The position numbers and the translations under genes were made by a program. This document shows, piece after piece, positions 1 to 33,130 of a stretch of 64,000 nucleotides of DNA. Source of the DNA: Arbacia lixula (lineage: Eukaryota; Echinodermata; Echinoidea; Arbacioida; Arbaciidae); the NCBI GenBank assembly GCA_963669155.1, contig OZ022576.1, positions 10,170,710 to 10,234,709 on the forward strand. Reading direction: 5' to 3'. The notes beneath the pieces were generated by a model, which saw only the letters and a list, made by a program, of their open reading frames with translations, was not told the DNA's origin and searched no databases. The first letter of the stretch is position 1. Every line of letters begins with the position of its first letter.

Positions 1-64
1 TACCTTGATAATAGCGGAGAGTCACCTCAATATCACAGACGTTTGTATCACCTGGTTTGTGTAG

Positions 65-1980
65 ATCTACATTTCGTACCAGGTCATCCAAGACGGTGTG
101 TTTCTCCAAGATTCCCCGCTCAATCTCTATCAGAAGGACGAGTTTGCGCACGTCCCTACAATGAACGGATTCAACCGAGACGAGGGGACCTTCGCCATTG
201 TCTTCTCAGATCCAGACTCACTGATTGGGTCACCTTTTCCGCCTTTCATCCCCCGTACCGTATTCGAAGCTGTTGTCCGTGACAACGTCGCCATCTACGG
301 CGATGTCGACTCCCTGGACGAAGCGGTGTACCAGGAGTATGTGGACTGGACGACGGCGGATAGGGATGACGTGGACATGTTCCAGCCAACGGTTGAAGTG
401 ATAAGCGATGCTTCTTTCAGCTGTCCTGCGGACTGGACCATGAGGGCACATGAAGCGGCTGGGGACCCACTCTTCAAATATTTCATGACGCACGCACCAT
501 CTGCAACGTAAGGAACAGAATAGGGTCATCTGCTATAAAGTAAATACTAGACAAGTATAAGGCGGCAGAATGTAAATAAGTTCAATCAAAGCGTCCTATA
601 ATAGACATACTACCCTTCCTGTTTTGTCAGTCTCTCTTGTTTTCTCATTTATGACCTTAATGAAAGTTCCTGGTGTAGGGTGTCACAATTAACTTGTTAT
701 ATTCGCTATTCGAATAATGCGAAAAATCATCTTGCCATTCATAAAGTTCATTGACCATGCGGACGACATTAATCCATAACGTCACGACGTCCTTTTACAT
801 GATTCCCTCGATATCCTTTGCAGGAGTATTTTCGAGTCTGGTGAGGAGCAACCGTTCACGCCCTGGCTCGACGCTTCGCACGCCGAGAATCTCATCTTCG
901 TGTTCGGCATGCCCTTCATTGACCAGCTCGAAGACATCCACGGCCATAACCTAACGGACGACGAGAAGGCTCTGTCTGTCGACGTCATGACGCTATTTAC
1001 CAACTTCGCCAAATCAGGGTAGGGACAATATCAGTTTGATTACCTAGTCAGCATGGTGAGAAGCTGATTGGCTCTTTCTGAGTTCTGCTTTTGACATTTT
1101 CAACGAAGCAATAGAGGCTGAAACGACGATGAAACCTCATATTGGAGAGCTCTAGATTGCCACAACCGTGACTGTAACTGTTATATGGAAAATGCATGTC
1201 TTATTGTTACGATTATTAATTGAATGTAGGCGTGACGCAATCACATATGCATTAAAGTGTTGATTGTTGAGTAAACACGTCCGCCTCTCATTTTGTTATA
1301 TTGTGTGCATATGCATTTATTTTGATGCGTTCACCAATTATTGAATAAAAAGTATGAGCAGTGTCATACGTTGTCACGTGCCAATATTCAATCAAGATGA
1401 TGTCAGTCATTCGCGTCTCATTAGTCTACCTGTACTTCGTGTACTTTGAGATACTTGTTATCAAAAACGTGGGGATGATAGCTAGACAAATCTTTAATTT
1501 CTCATGACTACGACAGTGATCCTAGCAAGGCTGATAAGGACGCCCTCCCAGGCGAAGGGAAATATAGCTGGCCTCCGTACTCCATCCCTGAGTTACGTCA
1601 CAAGGAGCTGTCGCTCGAGCTGGGAGAGGGGAGAGCAGTACGGGCGAGACAATGCCACCTGTGGAACGAGTATCTCGTTCAACTCGGGAACTTCTTCAGT
1701 TAGTATCATTCATTTATCCAGTCATTTATTTGACCACTTATTGATCTAACTATTGATGTACTACACATACTACAACTACCACTACTTCTACTAATTATGA
1801 CGATAATGATAATAATTAGAATGATATTGCTACTACTAATTAAAATACTACTACTACAGCTACTACTCCCACTCCTACTCCTATACTGCTATTACTAATA
1901 CAGATAATCACCACTATTCACTTACTTATCATTATCATTATTATTGACATTGTCATCATTATTATTATTGTTATTTTAGT

Positions 1981-2036
<56 letters not shown>

Positions 2037-2397
2037 CATTATTATTATTATAATTGTTATTATTATCACGACTTCTATTGGTGCTATTCATAAAATTTCT
2101 TTTTGTGCTACAGCCATGTCAACTTTCCTGACCTTTCACCTTCTCCCACATGTTTAGTCAACGCCATGGCTAAACGTTCAATGTAGATATTTGTTCATCT
2201 CCATCTTCAACATCTACATATGATGGCATGTAATATGATGGATGTATCTACCAATATATTTCTCTCTCATTGCAGGCGGTAGAGATGAGAGTGAGCTGGA
2301 ATGGCGGGAACAGTTCAACTCATGGAAGGCGGACATGGCTGATTGGAGAAAGACGTTTACAGATTACACGGAAACAGGAGGCAACTGCGAGAAATAG
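65..2397 (+). CDS. Type-B carboxylesterase A, 3' part (5' end outside window)
   Basis: Probable secreted serine esterase (alpha/beta hydrolase). Exons 65-507, 824-1018, 1517-1698 and 2276-2397 (TAG) correspond to exons 7-10 of gene B and splice in one frame with GT/AG sites. The exon start at 65 was chosen because a stop codon lies just before it and because genes B and C start the matching exon with the same Ile-Tyr. Visible are the acid of the triad in NRDEG, the FSCP cysteine, the catalytic His in ASHAENL, the QCH cysteine that should pair with FSCP, and a charged Trp-rich C-terminus ending NCEK. The exons with signal peptide, oxyanion hole and nucleophile Ser lie upstream of the window. 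Protein and introns are nearly identical to gene B. One difference is Phe in MTLFTNF, where B and C have Trp. No C-terminal membrane segment is seen. Confidence 0.85.
1925..2090. repeat. (TTA)n/(ATT)n microsatellite in intron 9 of gene A
   Basis: A run of ATT/TTA trinucleotides with a few interruptions, densest at about 1980-2040. The matching intron of gene B keeps only a short, more degenerate version. Confidence 0.9.
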
Positions 2398-2419
2398 ATT
2401 CCACGCCTCCCCATGCGTG

Positions 2420-2802
2420 TGTCTTTTAGTACTTTGTAAAGCATCCATTTCCTGCAATGACCTCCTGCAGACGAGATGAATAGCCTCTCACAAGTTTTTC
2501 ACAACGCTCCTTGGGGATTTTGGCCCATTCCTCTTCCGCACTGGCTTTAAAATTGTCATTATTTGTGCATTACTTTCTTTTGTGTAAATAAGGGGTTGAA
2601 TAGTTTTGCAACCTGCTTTTTGGGCGCAAATAGCAATTTCAGATGAACTACGAAGTAAAATATGTTTTTCTCTGGTATGCTTCAGTAATTAAGTGTCTGC
2701 TAACTATCTTAATGGTTTAGTAGCAATCTGCTGTTGCAATGTTATTCATATGACAGAATGTCAAAAATGAGAGGGGGTTGAATGATTTTGCTGCCAACTG
2801 TA
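2420..2802 (-). mobile_element. Tc1/mariner-like transposon relic
   Basis: Read on the minus strand, 2545-2426 encodes the end of a Tc1-type transposase: EEEWAKIPKERCEKLV, then a stretch ending CFTKY and a stop. This is the usual C-terminus of the family. The minus-strand 5' end at 2800 is a terminal-repeat-like sequence (CAGTTGGCAGCAAAATCATT) next to a TA, and a variant of its inner part recurs about 200 bases in (GCAAAACTATTCAACCCC at about 2594-2611). That spacing fits an IR/DR-type Tc1 terminus. Most of the transposase, including the catalytic DDE region, and the other terminus are missing, so it is an inactive deleted copy. It is absent from the paralogous site in copy 2. Confidence 0.7.
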
Positions 2803-4289
2803 TATCATAGTTGTATACCACTATTGTCCCTAAACGGCGACCTGAACGAAAATTTAGTATCCCGTATATTAACTAGACCTTATGCGTGTGTAGGATTTAT
2901 TTTGAACTACTAGTTCCCTCCTTCACCAAGTTCATGTTCCCCCTTGCACACTAATCTGTCATTCCTTCCCACACATTGCATAAACTCACGTTCCTATTCC
3001 ACCATCATCGACTATCACCCCATCCATTGTTGTACCTTCCCTCTCTTCCCCTTGTTTGGTTTTTCTAGTTTTCCGCTCTTTTTTATGATTGGTTTGTGAT
3101 AAAATGAATTATTTGCATATTATGAATAGTTATTGGTCATTTATAATTTGCTCATTTTGAATATTCAAAAATACTTTTTTATGTTAAGTTGTGTATCTTC
3201 GTTAATATTTATTTCTTGTTGATTGACCATTGATATACAAATTGAGAAAATCAAAAACCAGCAGTTGGCCTGTAGTACTTCAACCAGTAAACATCATGTC
3301 TTCTGACTACCAATGGATGTTGCATTTAAGAGTGTGCTATGAAACTGTGTGCCAACTCTACGCGTCGTCTGCTTTTCTGAGGTAACCCTTTTTATCGAAC
3401 GCACAATTTTTGCAAATCTAACATTTGCCAAAGATTCTTTATCGTTAAAGCATTGCTATTCACCTAGCATTTAGTAACACATGATGTGTAGAGTATCCCT
3501 TTTGAAAGCACTATAGTCAGAAAACACAGCACGACCATTACCAACTCGCCATACCTTTTTATAATAAATCCTTTCAGATGCTTTGAAAAGTTGAATCGAA
3601 CTATTACGATAAATTCATTATTACTGCACATTATTGCATCTATGTTTGTCCTAGTCAGATAATATTCTATCATAAAGCAATACAAATGTCTAACCGCACA
3701 AAGTCATAAAGTACTTGTCATAAGTGGATTTAAAGTCTCTGACCTTTGAATCCATAACACACTGGGCTTGTCTCCAAACAAAATATAAAATTTACATTAA
3801 AGGATGTAGTTACTTGGCATAAAGTTATGAACTGCCAATCAAGTGTATGGTTGTGGTGTTATATTTTAAATGAATAATGTATAGATATCTTGCGTTAACT
3901 GGTAATTATTATGGCCGAATAACGGGGCGAAATGCAAATTAAGAAATATTCAGTAACTCAGACAACTGAATCTGTACACAGTTTTGACTAATTGACCATC
4001 CAGATGTGGTTGGTTTTTAGTCCCAATAGTTAAATCTTAATCTTTTTAACAATGTTGTCATTAGTAAATCATACACGTAATAAAAAAAATTATGTTTAAA
4101 AAAGCGTCACTCAGTCTCTATAAGCTAGGAAAGATTAGACAGTATTTGGGTAAAAAACACTACTGAAAAACTTGTCCATGCTTTCGTTTGAAGTCACAAT
4201 GATAATTGCAAGAGTATCTTATATGGTGTTCCTGATGTATTATAAGTATTATTAAATAAAGTACAATAAAGTACTAACAAAATTCTGTT

Positions 4290-4500
4290 GCACGCTTGAT
4301 AAAATGTGACTCCATAAGTCCTGTTTTGCATAACTTACATTGGTTGCCTGTAAATAAGCGAATTAAGTTTAAAATGTTGGTTATTTCGTATAAAGGTATA
4401 TATGGAAATTCTCCTCAAAAACTTATTACTTTGTATAAATCATCTCGGGTCCTTCGTTCGAATTCAAAGATTTTTTTTAGTTCAGTATTCCGTTAAAACC
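4290..4500 (+). mobile_element. Non-LTR retrotransposon relic (C-terminal RT-ORF fragment)
   Basis: The 66-codon frame at 4296-4496 contains the pattern LHWLPVNKRIKFKML followed by a Tyr-Lys-rich segment and SSRVLRSNS. This is the usual region after the reverse transcriptase domain of CR1/L2-type LINEs. It is 5' truncated and stops early. It lies in a block of about 460 bases that is absent at the matching point near 16310 in the duplicated copy. Confidence 0.55.
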
Positions 4501-5475
4501 AAGACATACGGTCGGAGGTCTTTCAACAATTATCAACAAGGAAATTAACAGAACACATGCCAGAGGAGTCCATGTGGATTTTGAGGATTTGTCCGTGTTA
4601 CTAGATCCCAACAATAACACTTGCAGCATTTAACCATGTTCCTTGACTCCATACTCTAGGACTAAACGTTTGCCAAACATTTTATAATTTCTTAAACACA
4701 ATAACCCAAGGCAGGCTGGTACGTAAAATTAAAATGAAACATTTTAATCGTGCTCAGACTGAGCTGTTCAAGATTTATGTGAATATGCTGAGGCCAATGC
4801 AATTCAACATTTATTTGGTAAAATCTGCGGTCAAAAATAAACAGCATTCAGTTCTTTGTAAGCCGAGGCATGTGATAAATGAAAAAAAAACATCCTATAC
4901 TAACAAAGCGTTACATTGTACCATTCATAAATAAAACAAAAGATTACATAATAACAGTTACAAATAGATGCATAATAAAACACTTAAAATTCACAACACA
5001 ATTATACATATATACGTGTTTATTAATACTGGAATTCCAGGGTTAAATAATACTATGAATGTCGAATGATAAGAATTAATTAAAAAGTATTTGATTGAAA
5101 TGGCAAAAACAATATTAATGATTACAAATTCCATCAATGATTGTCTGTTTTGTGTACCGCCTGTTAAGTTACTCCATAATTTGGCGCGATTAAATTGAAT
5201 TGACTGTCTCTGACAAAAGGTTGATTTGAAAAGGAGTAGGCGATAAAGGTTGCAATGAGTGCCAAGAATTTGTAAAATTTAAAGAATTCCATGCTTCAAA
5301 ATGTCTTAAAGTGTAGGGAAAACGATTCACGAATAAGACAGAAAATGTTTGAAACGTCTGCATTATCATTTAAGTTAGAGGAAAGCGAGAGGGGGGAGGG
5401 CCCAAATAAAGTTAAATAACAAATGATATGCTTTGGAAAAGAGGAGAATACAGAGGGCGTGAAGATGCAAAGACC

Positions 5476-5476
<1 letters not shown>

Positions 5477-5524
<48 letters not shown>

Positions 5525-5535
5525 CGAGAGAGAAA
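5477..5535. repeat. (AG)n microsatellite
   Basis: An almost perfect AG dinucleotide tract with a short CG-rich interruption near its right end. It marks the right end of duplication copy 1. The matching position in copy 2 is the longer (AG)n region from about 16888. Confidence 0.9.
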
Positions 5536-6660
5536 GATGAGAATGTGACGTGGGCATGCGTGTGTTAAGCTGTGTGTTTCGAGGGCGCTATTGAAATGTG
5601 AAAATATGATATATTGAGAGTCGATAAAATTATGCAGTATTGGTGGAGTATATAAAAACACTGACGACAAATATAGTATTTTTCGTTTAAAAAGGTACAG
5701 CAACAGAAACTTTCAATAGTCTGTAAAGTAATACCAACTGTCGGTTCAAAACACTTTTGCTAATTCGTCGTCTGTATGCGACAGTGATCAAGTACCATGT
5801 ACATGTATATAATTGTTAAAATGTAATATACACTAATCCCGGAGAAGAGCATTTTATCGGGAACATTTTATCGGCGGAGCCCAGAATACTGACTTAAGAG
5901 TTCGCAAACTTTTACTGTCTATATTTTGATAACTATTGTTACAAGCGCTACGGAATGAGCTGCTCTAGTTTAAAATGTGACTCGGGAATAATATTATTTT
6001 AAATTGTGTTATGTGTAATCACTCCACCTGTTTTCGAGTATTTTCAAGACTGTTTAAGATTAGTTATGGGAGGTAAACTCTGGGCTGTCACTGTCACTCG
6101 GAAAGGAAATTTATGTTCACTTGTGTGATCTGGAATCACTTAATTCCTTTTCAAAAAGTTGACAGGCTGTTGAAGATTATTAATGCAAGACAAGCTCCGT
6201 GCTGTGATTGACGTACAGTAGAACCAGACGGGGTGTTTAGAAAAAGAAAATCGAACACCCAAAAAATAAATTAACATACACCACACGCAAATGTGTACTG
6301 TGTGTTTGATATCAATAGGATTTACATCTAACTCTTACTTTTATACGTTTTTCCATTTTACTTTCTTGAGTGTAATAGGGGCACAGGTCCACACTTAAAG
6401 TCAAGCTGAGGTATGCTTTCGCGACATCAGGGCCCTGTTTTATTAAGTGTTTCCATCGACCTGAACAAATCGCAAGTGTCATCCCCTTCCTGTAATCGCA
6501 AGTCACGTTGTATAAACATAGAAAATCTTCATAAGACACGGCTGAGGCCTAAAAACGTAGCATGACAAATTCGCAAATATTGCAAAGTCAACAATGACCT
6601 GCTCACGAACGTACAAGGATGTATATTTGCCAGATTGTCATCACAACTGAATCTCTCGTC

Positions 6661-15405
<8,745 letters not shown>

Positions 15406-16900
15406 GTTCCACGCCTCCCCCCTCCCCTCCCCATCCCCAAATCCTCATGCAAGGAAAATGTTGACTGGAAGCACAAAACAATCGCATATAACGGCAACAT
15501 GTTAGTGATTGTGCAAAAGTGGATGTTGTAACAACGTATTCAGTTAATATATCAGTTTTAAACAAGTGTCTGAGGGCAACCTTTGGAGGATAGTAAGAAT
15601 GAAATTTTAGTAATAACAAGACATTACGCCTGGTCTGCTTTTCTAAGGCAACCCTTTTTAATTAAACGCTCGTCTTTTTGTAAAGCTTACATTTGCCAAA
15701 TAATCTTTTTCGTTAAAAAAACTGAATTCCCATAACATTTAGTTACACATAATGTGTAGAGCATGCCTTTTGAAAGTACTATAGTCAGAAAACCTAGCAC
15801 GAACATTACCAAATCGCCGTCCATACGTTCTTTCATATAATGAATCCTTTCACTCGGATGCTTTTTAAAGTTCAATCGAACTTTGACGACAAATTTACCA
15901 TTATTGCACAATCTATGTTTGTCATAGCCGGATAGTATTATGTCCGAAGCAATACAAGTATCTAACCTCGCAAAGTCGTAAAGTACTTGTCATAAGTGGC
16001 AATTAAAATCTTTGACCTTTGAATTCATAAAACACTCGGCCTGTCTCCAAACAAACTGTGAAATTCACATTAAAGGATGGAGTGGCATTAAGTAATCAAG
16101 CGTACTGTTGCGATGTCTTGTTTTCTCTGAATAATATATAGATATCTTACGTTACTGAAAGTTGTAGTTATGGTCAAGTAATGAGGCGAAAGTCAAATTA
16201 GGAAATATTCATTAACTCAGACCACTGAATCTGTACACGGCTTCGACTAATTTACTATCCAGCGGTTTCTTTCAAGTCTCAATAACTAGATTTGAAGTTT
16301 TTTTGAATTTGAATTTTAACAAAAAGGAAATTGACAAAATATATGCGAGAGAAGCCCATGCGAATTTTTGAAGATTTGTACGCATTACTAGATCTCAACA
16401 ATAACAATTGCAGCCTTTAACTTTTTTTTTTAATATGCCATGAATCCATACTCAAGGAGTATACATCTAGCAAAATTCTATAATTTCTTGAATACAATAA
16501 CCAATGAGGCAGGTTGGTTCATGAAATCAAAATCAAATATATCAATCGTGTCCAGACTGAGCTGTGAAACTTGTTAAGGAGTTATGTGAATGTGCTGAGT
16601 CTAATGAGTGTCAAGCATTTGTCAAATTCAAAGAATTCCATGTTTAAAGTTGTTTTGAAGTGTGAGAAAGATGGTTCCCAAATAAGAGAGATGTACGAGT
16701 TAAGTGCTGGAGAAAAACATAGTATATGATGAAAAGAGTGACAGATGTCGCTTGATTAAAACAAACTAATAGATAATCTTCACATCAGGTGTTGATACAT
16801 ATAAAATATAACGCATAGAACACAAACAAAAGGGGTGTGAGCCCCTAACACCATTTTTCTCGTACCATTTTCCGCTGGGTATGACTATGAGAGAGGGGAG

Positions 16901-16944
<44 letters not shown>

Positions 16945-17620
16945 GGGACAGAGAGAGGGGGGGGGGAGAAGAGAGCACACGTAAAGTTACATAACAAATA
17001 CAATGGAAAAGAGAGAAGAATATCGAGAGGATAAAGAGGCAATGGGAAATGTGAGAGAGAGAGAGAGAGATAGAGAGAGAGAGAGGGAGAGAGAGAGAGA
17101 CAGAGAGAGAGACAGAGAGGGGGGCGGGGTGGAAGGGAAGGGGGATGAGCGCATGAATGAAACACTTCAACCCTTAATCCGTCGACACGTTATCAAAGTC
17201 AAAAGTTTGCGTGCAATATTTTTTGAGAACATGACAAACATGACAAAATTAGAATGATATCGAGTATAATTATAAGCAGTGTGCCTTCAACTTTCCACTA
17301 AATATGATTGTGAGATATAATGTATGTCCTTACATAAACGACGTGACTTCACTGACGGCATTCGGTCATGACTAAGCCAATGTAGAACGCACTTTGAATA
17401 CCATAAACCCTTTTCAGACGTTTCTTGATCTGACGTATGTAAGACGCCTTTATCATTTTTCTACGGTGTAAATTACGTACATGAAGTTTGGATAATGATT
17501 GAACTATTACAGGCATATAATCTGGGGCATGCAAACACTCTTTTCCTGCTTCCTAGGGCCTGCTTCGTTTATCGGCACAGTACATAATCTTGCACAAGTA
17601 ATTACCACGCCATACCAGCA
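15406..17620. other. Intergenic region between genes B and C
   Basis: The left part is the 3' flank shared with copy 1. From about 16888 to 17130 lie two (AG)n tracts. From 17140 to 17620 I see no feature except the probable 5' flank of gene C, where no TATA box is evident. Confidence 0.6.
16888..17130. repeat. (AG)n microsatellite region
   Basis: Two long AG tracts (about 16903-16945 and 17053-17122) are separated by mixed A/G-rich DNA. Open frames on either strand here are low-complexity artefacts. Confidence 0.9.
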
Positions 17621-29582
<11,962 letters not shown>

Positions 29583-29949
29583 ATATGATAACTACACATC
29601 TTTGAGTGATATTGAGTCATAATTACTTGTGATGTTAAAAACGTCCCTCTTTTTAGACACAGTGTATGGAATATATTTCATTTTAATGAAAAATATAAGT
29701 CGTGTGTAGACTAGCATTATCGTATTGACATTAAGAAAATGCAGGGGTGCAACAATTTATTATTGCTCTTCATCAATTAAAAAAAAGTACATTCTCTAAG
29801 CTATCGTTGATGTTTAGTAATGTTTTATTTAGAGGTGGCATCCGCAGAAGATGAGATTTTTCTTTTTAATGCTAGCGATGTTAAGGAAGTTTAATATAAC
29901 AAATCTACAGAAAGATTTAAGAGGAGAAGGGAAGGGGAGAGGGAAAATG

Positions 29950-30295
29950 ATGGTGTCGTGGTATAGTGGTTGCGAACAGTGACTGAAGATCTCAGGGTGA
30001 CAGGTTCAAGCCCAGACATGGCACTTATGTTCTTCAGCAAGATACTTCATTGATATTGCTGCTCTCCTCCCAGGAGTATAAATAGATAACAGGTAGGAGG
30101 TGGACGATTGATCTTGATCCAACGCCGATATCGTGCAGCGGGAAAGGAATACTCCCCAGCAGCGAGTGGACATGGTGCACTATTGGTACAAGATACGTTC
30201 TTTTATTCAGTGAACAGAGGTCTTATTGTTACCATGGTAACATCCTCTTTAATTCAGCCTGCAGACTGCAAAAATAGACATACCTTTTAAAGCAT
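29950..30295 (+). mobile_element. tRNA-derived SINE
   Basis: The left end carries RNA polymerase III promoter boxes: an A-box-like stretch at 29955-29974 (GTGGTATAGTGGTTGCG) and a perfect B box GGTTCAAGCCC at 30003-30013, spaced as in a tRNA. A non-tRNA body follows, with a CTCCTCCCAGGAGTATAAAT segment. No acceptor stem can be formed, so it is not a working tRNA gene. The right end is approximate. Confidence 0.65.
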
Positions 30296-30718
30296 TTTTG
30301 GTCATTTTATTCATTCTGATATCATTTATGATCATTATAATTGATATGAAATAAAATAAATAACATCCATTATTTAAAGAAAAAAAGGTGCCATCATACC
30401 ATAATTGTGTTATTTATTTCTGTGCATGTTAGGCTAACAGCTAAAAATTAAAGTTTAAACCAAGTTTGACTCAAAATTGTCATTTAAGCACTTTGGCCTC
30501 GTTTCACATTTCACGGTGACTTTATAATGGCATGTATGTTATGTAATAACCCTGATAATGCGATCACTAATCGAGCCAAAAACACAAATTCAGTATATTA
30601 AGCATGCTATGCAGTGTAAACAGGCGTTGATGTGGATAAATATGAGACTATAGATAGGTTCATGTAACCTGGAACGAGTGTTACTGGTGTTTTGGCAGCA
30701 ACAACAACGGAACATCCA

Positions 30719-30726
30719 TATAAATA
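30719..30726 (+). promoter_or_regulatory. TATA-like box upstream of gene D
   Basis: TATAAATA lies 89 bases before the ATG at 30815, a spacing that fits a short 5' untranslated region. Gene D is now a pseudogene, so this may be a relic. Confidence 0.4.
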
Positions 30727-31992
30727 ACGGGTGGGACTCAACCGTATTTATACCATTCACCTCACATTGTATGTACAATGTATACGTCTAACGACCGGAC
30801 TTCTGGTAAACACCATGGATACTCCTGTCCTGCTTGTTATACTAACCTTTGCCTGCTTAATTGCTGAGATTGCTTCCGATCCAACAGCTGAAGTGGCGGA
30901 AGGGACGCTCGTTGGTGAAACTGTATTGTTCGAAGAGAATGCCTACATTAATCTCTCTAAACATATCGACGTTTTTCTGGTAAGCCTAAGCAATGACATG
31001 TGTTAGCCATAAACTAGTATCTTAAGCATGTTAAGTAGGTTGCGTATTATCATTTTAGCAATGTGTGGTTATAGATCCTAGTTAGCCTATCTCTGGGTAC
31101 TGGTACGGGTACTATGTCAATATAGCATAGTGAATGAAAAATGATTGAACGTACTATATAAAGTCCAGAGCAAAATGTCTATCTTTGCCAAGTTTAGCTG
31201 CAGGCCTATGCTGTGATTGGAAAATACCAATACAGAACTTAATAATAAAAATCGTACATACGCAACCCTCCTCTCACTCAGGTGGGTAACTTCCCTTGAA
31301 AACTCACTTTCAGGTAGTTTGCATCTCGGTGCTATGATAGGGTTTCCACTTTAATCCTGATCAATTGTCATGATTATAATGGCTTAACACAAAAGATACA
31401 TTATACTAGTAGCTTGATTAATATGTTGATTATCTTGAAAGGCCTGACAAGTCACACACTACACCTCTTCATTTAAGGTTAACCCAAATAAACACAAATA
31501 AAGGGAAGTCAAAGGTGCATATTATTAATGCAGTCCTGACTTGACCCTGTCCGCTGGACACAAGCACTAAATACTTGACTTTTATTTATCAACGGTAATC
31601 GACATGAATCTATGTGGGGTCTTGGTATGGGCATTTCACATGGTCAGCGACTTTCGGCCCCCTTGCATATCGCTCATCATTTCAGGGAATACCGTATGCG
31701 GACCCACCAGATCGTTTTGAGCCACCCCAGCCAAAGCGGCCATGGTTCGGCCAGCGGGACGCCACGAGCTACGGGGCTGCTTGCCTCCAGCCTGTCGTAG
31801 CTTCCTTCTACTTCCCGAACTTCATGGATGAGGATTGTCTCTATCTCAACGTGTTTGCACCGAGTCCAAAGGTGAACTGATAATAGCTCATTTGTGTGAA
31901 GTTTAATCATGTGCATACAGGGTTAATGGCATGAAGAATCGTTCCGCAATATTTGAGAAAGCTTATTTCTCACCACAATCGCTAGTACATAA

Positions 31993-32091
31993 TAGAAGAA
32001 GAAAAAAAAAAGAGGAGGAGGAGAAGAAGAAGAAGAAGAAGAAGAAGAAGAAGAAGAAGAAGAAGAAGAAGAAGAATGTTTAGAAGAAGAG
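31993..32091. repeat. (AAG)n microsatellite
   Basis: A nearly perfect GAA/AAG repeat in intron 2 of pseudogene D. Confidence 0.9.
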
Positions 32092-33052
32092 TTTAACAAT
32101 AGAGTTATAAAGCCTGCATCATGATCTGTATTATCAGTTGTGGAAATGATGCTTCATTTGGTAATTTAGTAAATAGGCCTACATGATATATTGAAACTAG
32201 AATGGATACAGAAATGAAACAATTTTTATGACAGGGATGCCTCATTTAACCTCTTGACTACTATACTATCTTTAAATACACTTTTAAGATTGCATTGTCT
32301 TGCCTACCCCACCAGCCTACTGGGGCAGCGGCGATGGTATGGCCGGGTGGTATGGATCCACGGGGGTGGATTCTCCTCGGGGACAGCTTCCACTTATGAC
32401 TTTTACGGAGTGCCGCTGGTAGCGGTCGGTGACGTCATAGTCGTTACCCTTAACTACCGGTTAGGAGTGTTTGGATCCCTTTCCACAGGTAAAGATCAGT
32501 GACGATGTGTAACGGAGGGAGGGGGTAGGGAAGAAAGTTCATCTCTCATCCCTACTTACCTCTCCCTTTCCACTTTTCCCTAGAAAATAGCATTAAGACA
32601 AAAATGCTCACGCTGAAACATGTTTATGAATGTGAGGTGTCAGAGCCGATCAGTGTAAACATCCCAAAAGCCATCGACATGTTTTTATTTTTTTATTTTT
32701 TTTTTTTTTGGTCACGCAATCCCTGCCATGGAATTTAGTTTAATTTATTTACGTCTGCTCTATACTGCTTTACGTGTTATTTTTTGTTTTGCTTATAAAT
32801 TGTTTACTTCATCATCCACCTCATACTGATGCTTATTTTTTTAATGCTTTCATCATACTTTTTTGTCTATACTTTTTCTACAATACTTCTATACTTCCGT
32901 TATCATTGTAACTTGTATTGAAGACTCTTGTTAAAAAAAAAATGATAAATATTGTATGGGAAATGTGATAACAATGCTTCAAACTAAATAAAAAAAAAAC
33001 ACGTGTAGAAAACGTTAATGTAAGATATCATCAGACACGAGAACTTTTGAAA

Positions 33053-33062
33053 TCTTTCTTGG
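33053..33062 (-). terminator. Histone downstream element (purine-rich)
   Basis: On the minus strand the sequence reads CCAAGAAAGA, about 10 bases after the histone stem-loop. This matches the purine-rich element that pairs with U7 snRNA in sea urchin histone pre-mRNAs. Confidence 0.85.
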
Positions 33063-33071
33063 AGACTGGGT

Positions 33072-33087
33072 GGCTCTTAGAAGAGCC
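33072..33087 (-). terminator. Histone mRNA 3' stem-loop
   Basis: On the minus strand, GGCTCTTCTAAGAGCC forms a 6-bp stem and 4-base loop followed by ACCCA, the conserved replication-type histone 3' end. It lies 44 bases after the H1 stop and implies a non-polyadenylated mRNA cut by the U7 machinery. Confidence 0.92.
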
Positions 33088-33130
33088 GTTGGGGTTGGGT
33101 TTGCCAGACCAGACTAAGCTAGGACTGGAC

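Larger units (their letters stand above)
1..5535 (+). repeat. Segmental duplication, copy 1 (pairs with 12685-17130)
   Basis: This block matches 12685-17130 in the same order and orientation: exons 7-10 of an esterase, their introns, 3' flank and a terminal (AG)n tract. Matching landmarks are 65 with 12747, 824 with 13513, 1517 with 14205, 2276 with 15284, about 3370 with about 15637, about 4530 with about 16320, and about 5260 with about 16605. The match is already present at base 1, so the duplication continues to the left. Copy 1 carries extra DNA at about 2418-3360, including a Tc1 relic, and at about 4060-4520, a LINE relic. These are missing from copy 2. Confidence 0.85.
2398..6660. other. 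Intergenic region between genes A and B
   Basis: No coding gene supported. It holds the 3' flank of A, a Tc1-like relic (2420-2802), a LINE relic (4290-4500), an (AG)n tract (5477-5535) and AT-rich DNA. About 2810-3360 and 5540-6600 show no feature I can name. No clear TATA box was seen within 100 bases of the gene B start. Confidence 0.6.
29583..30814. other. Intergenic region between genes C and D
   Basis: It holds the 3' flank of C, a tRNA-derived SINE (29950-30295) and the 5' flank of D with a TATA-like box at 30719. Nothing else was recognised. Confidence 0.6.

Noticed and set aside
65-82. Alternative exon start at 83 in gene A
   Set aside because: The AG at 81-82 is possible, but the exons of genes B and C align from the Ile-Tyr pair beginning at 65, and the AG at 63-64 has the better upstream tract.
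29951-30025. Functional tRNA gene
   Set aside because: A and B boxes are present, but no acceptor stem or complete cloverleaf can be drawn. The SINE explanation is better.
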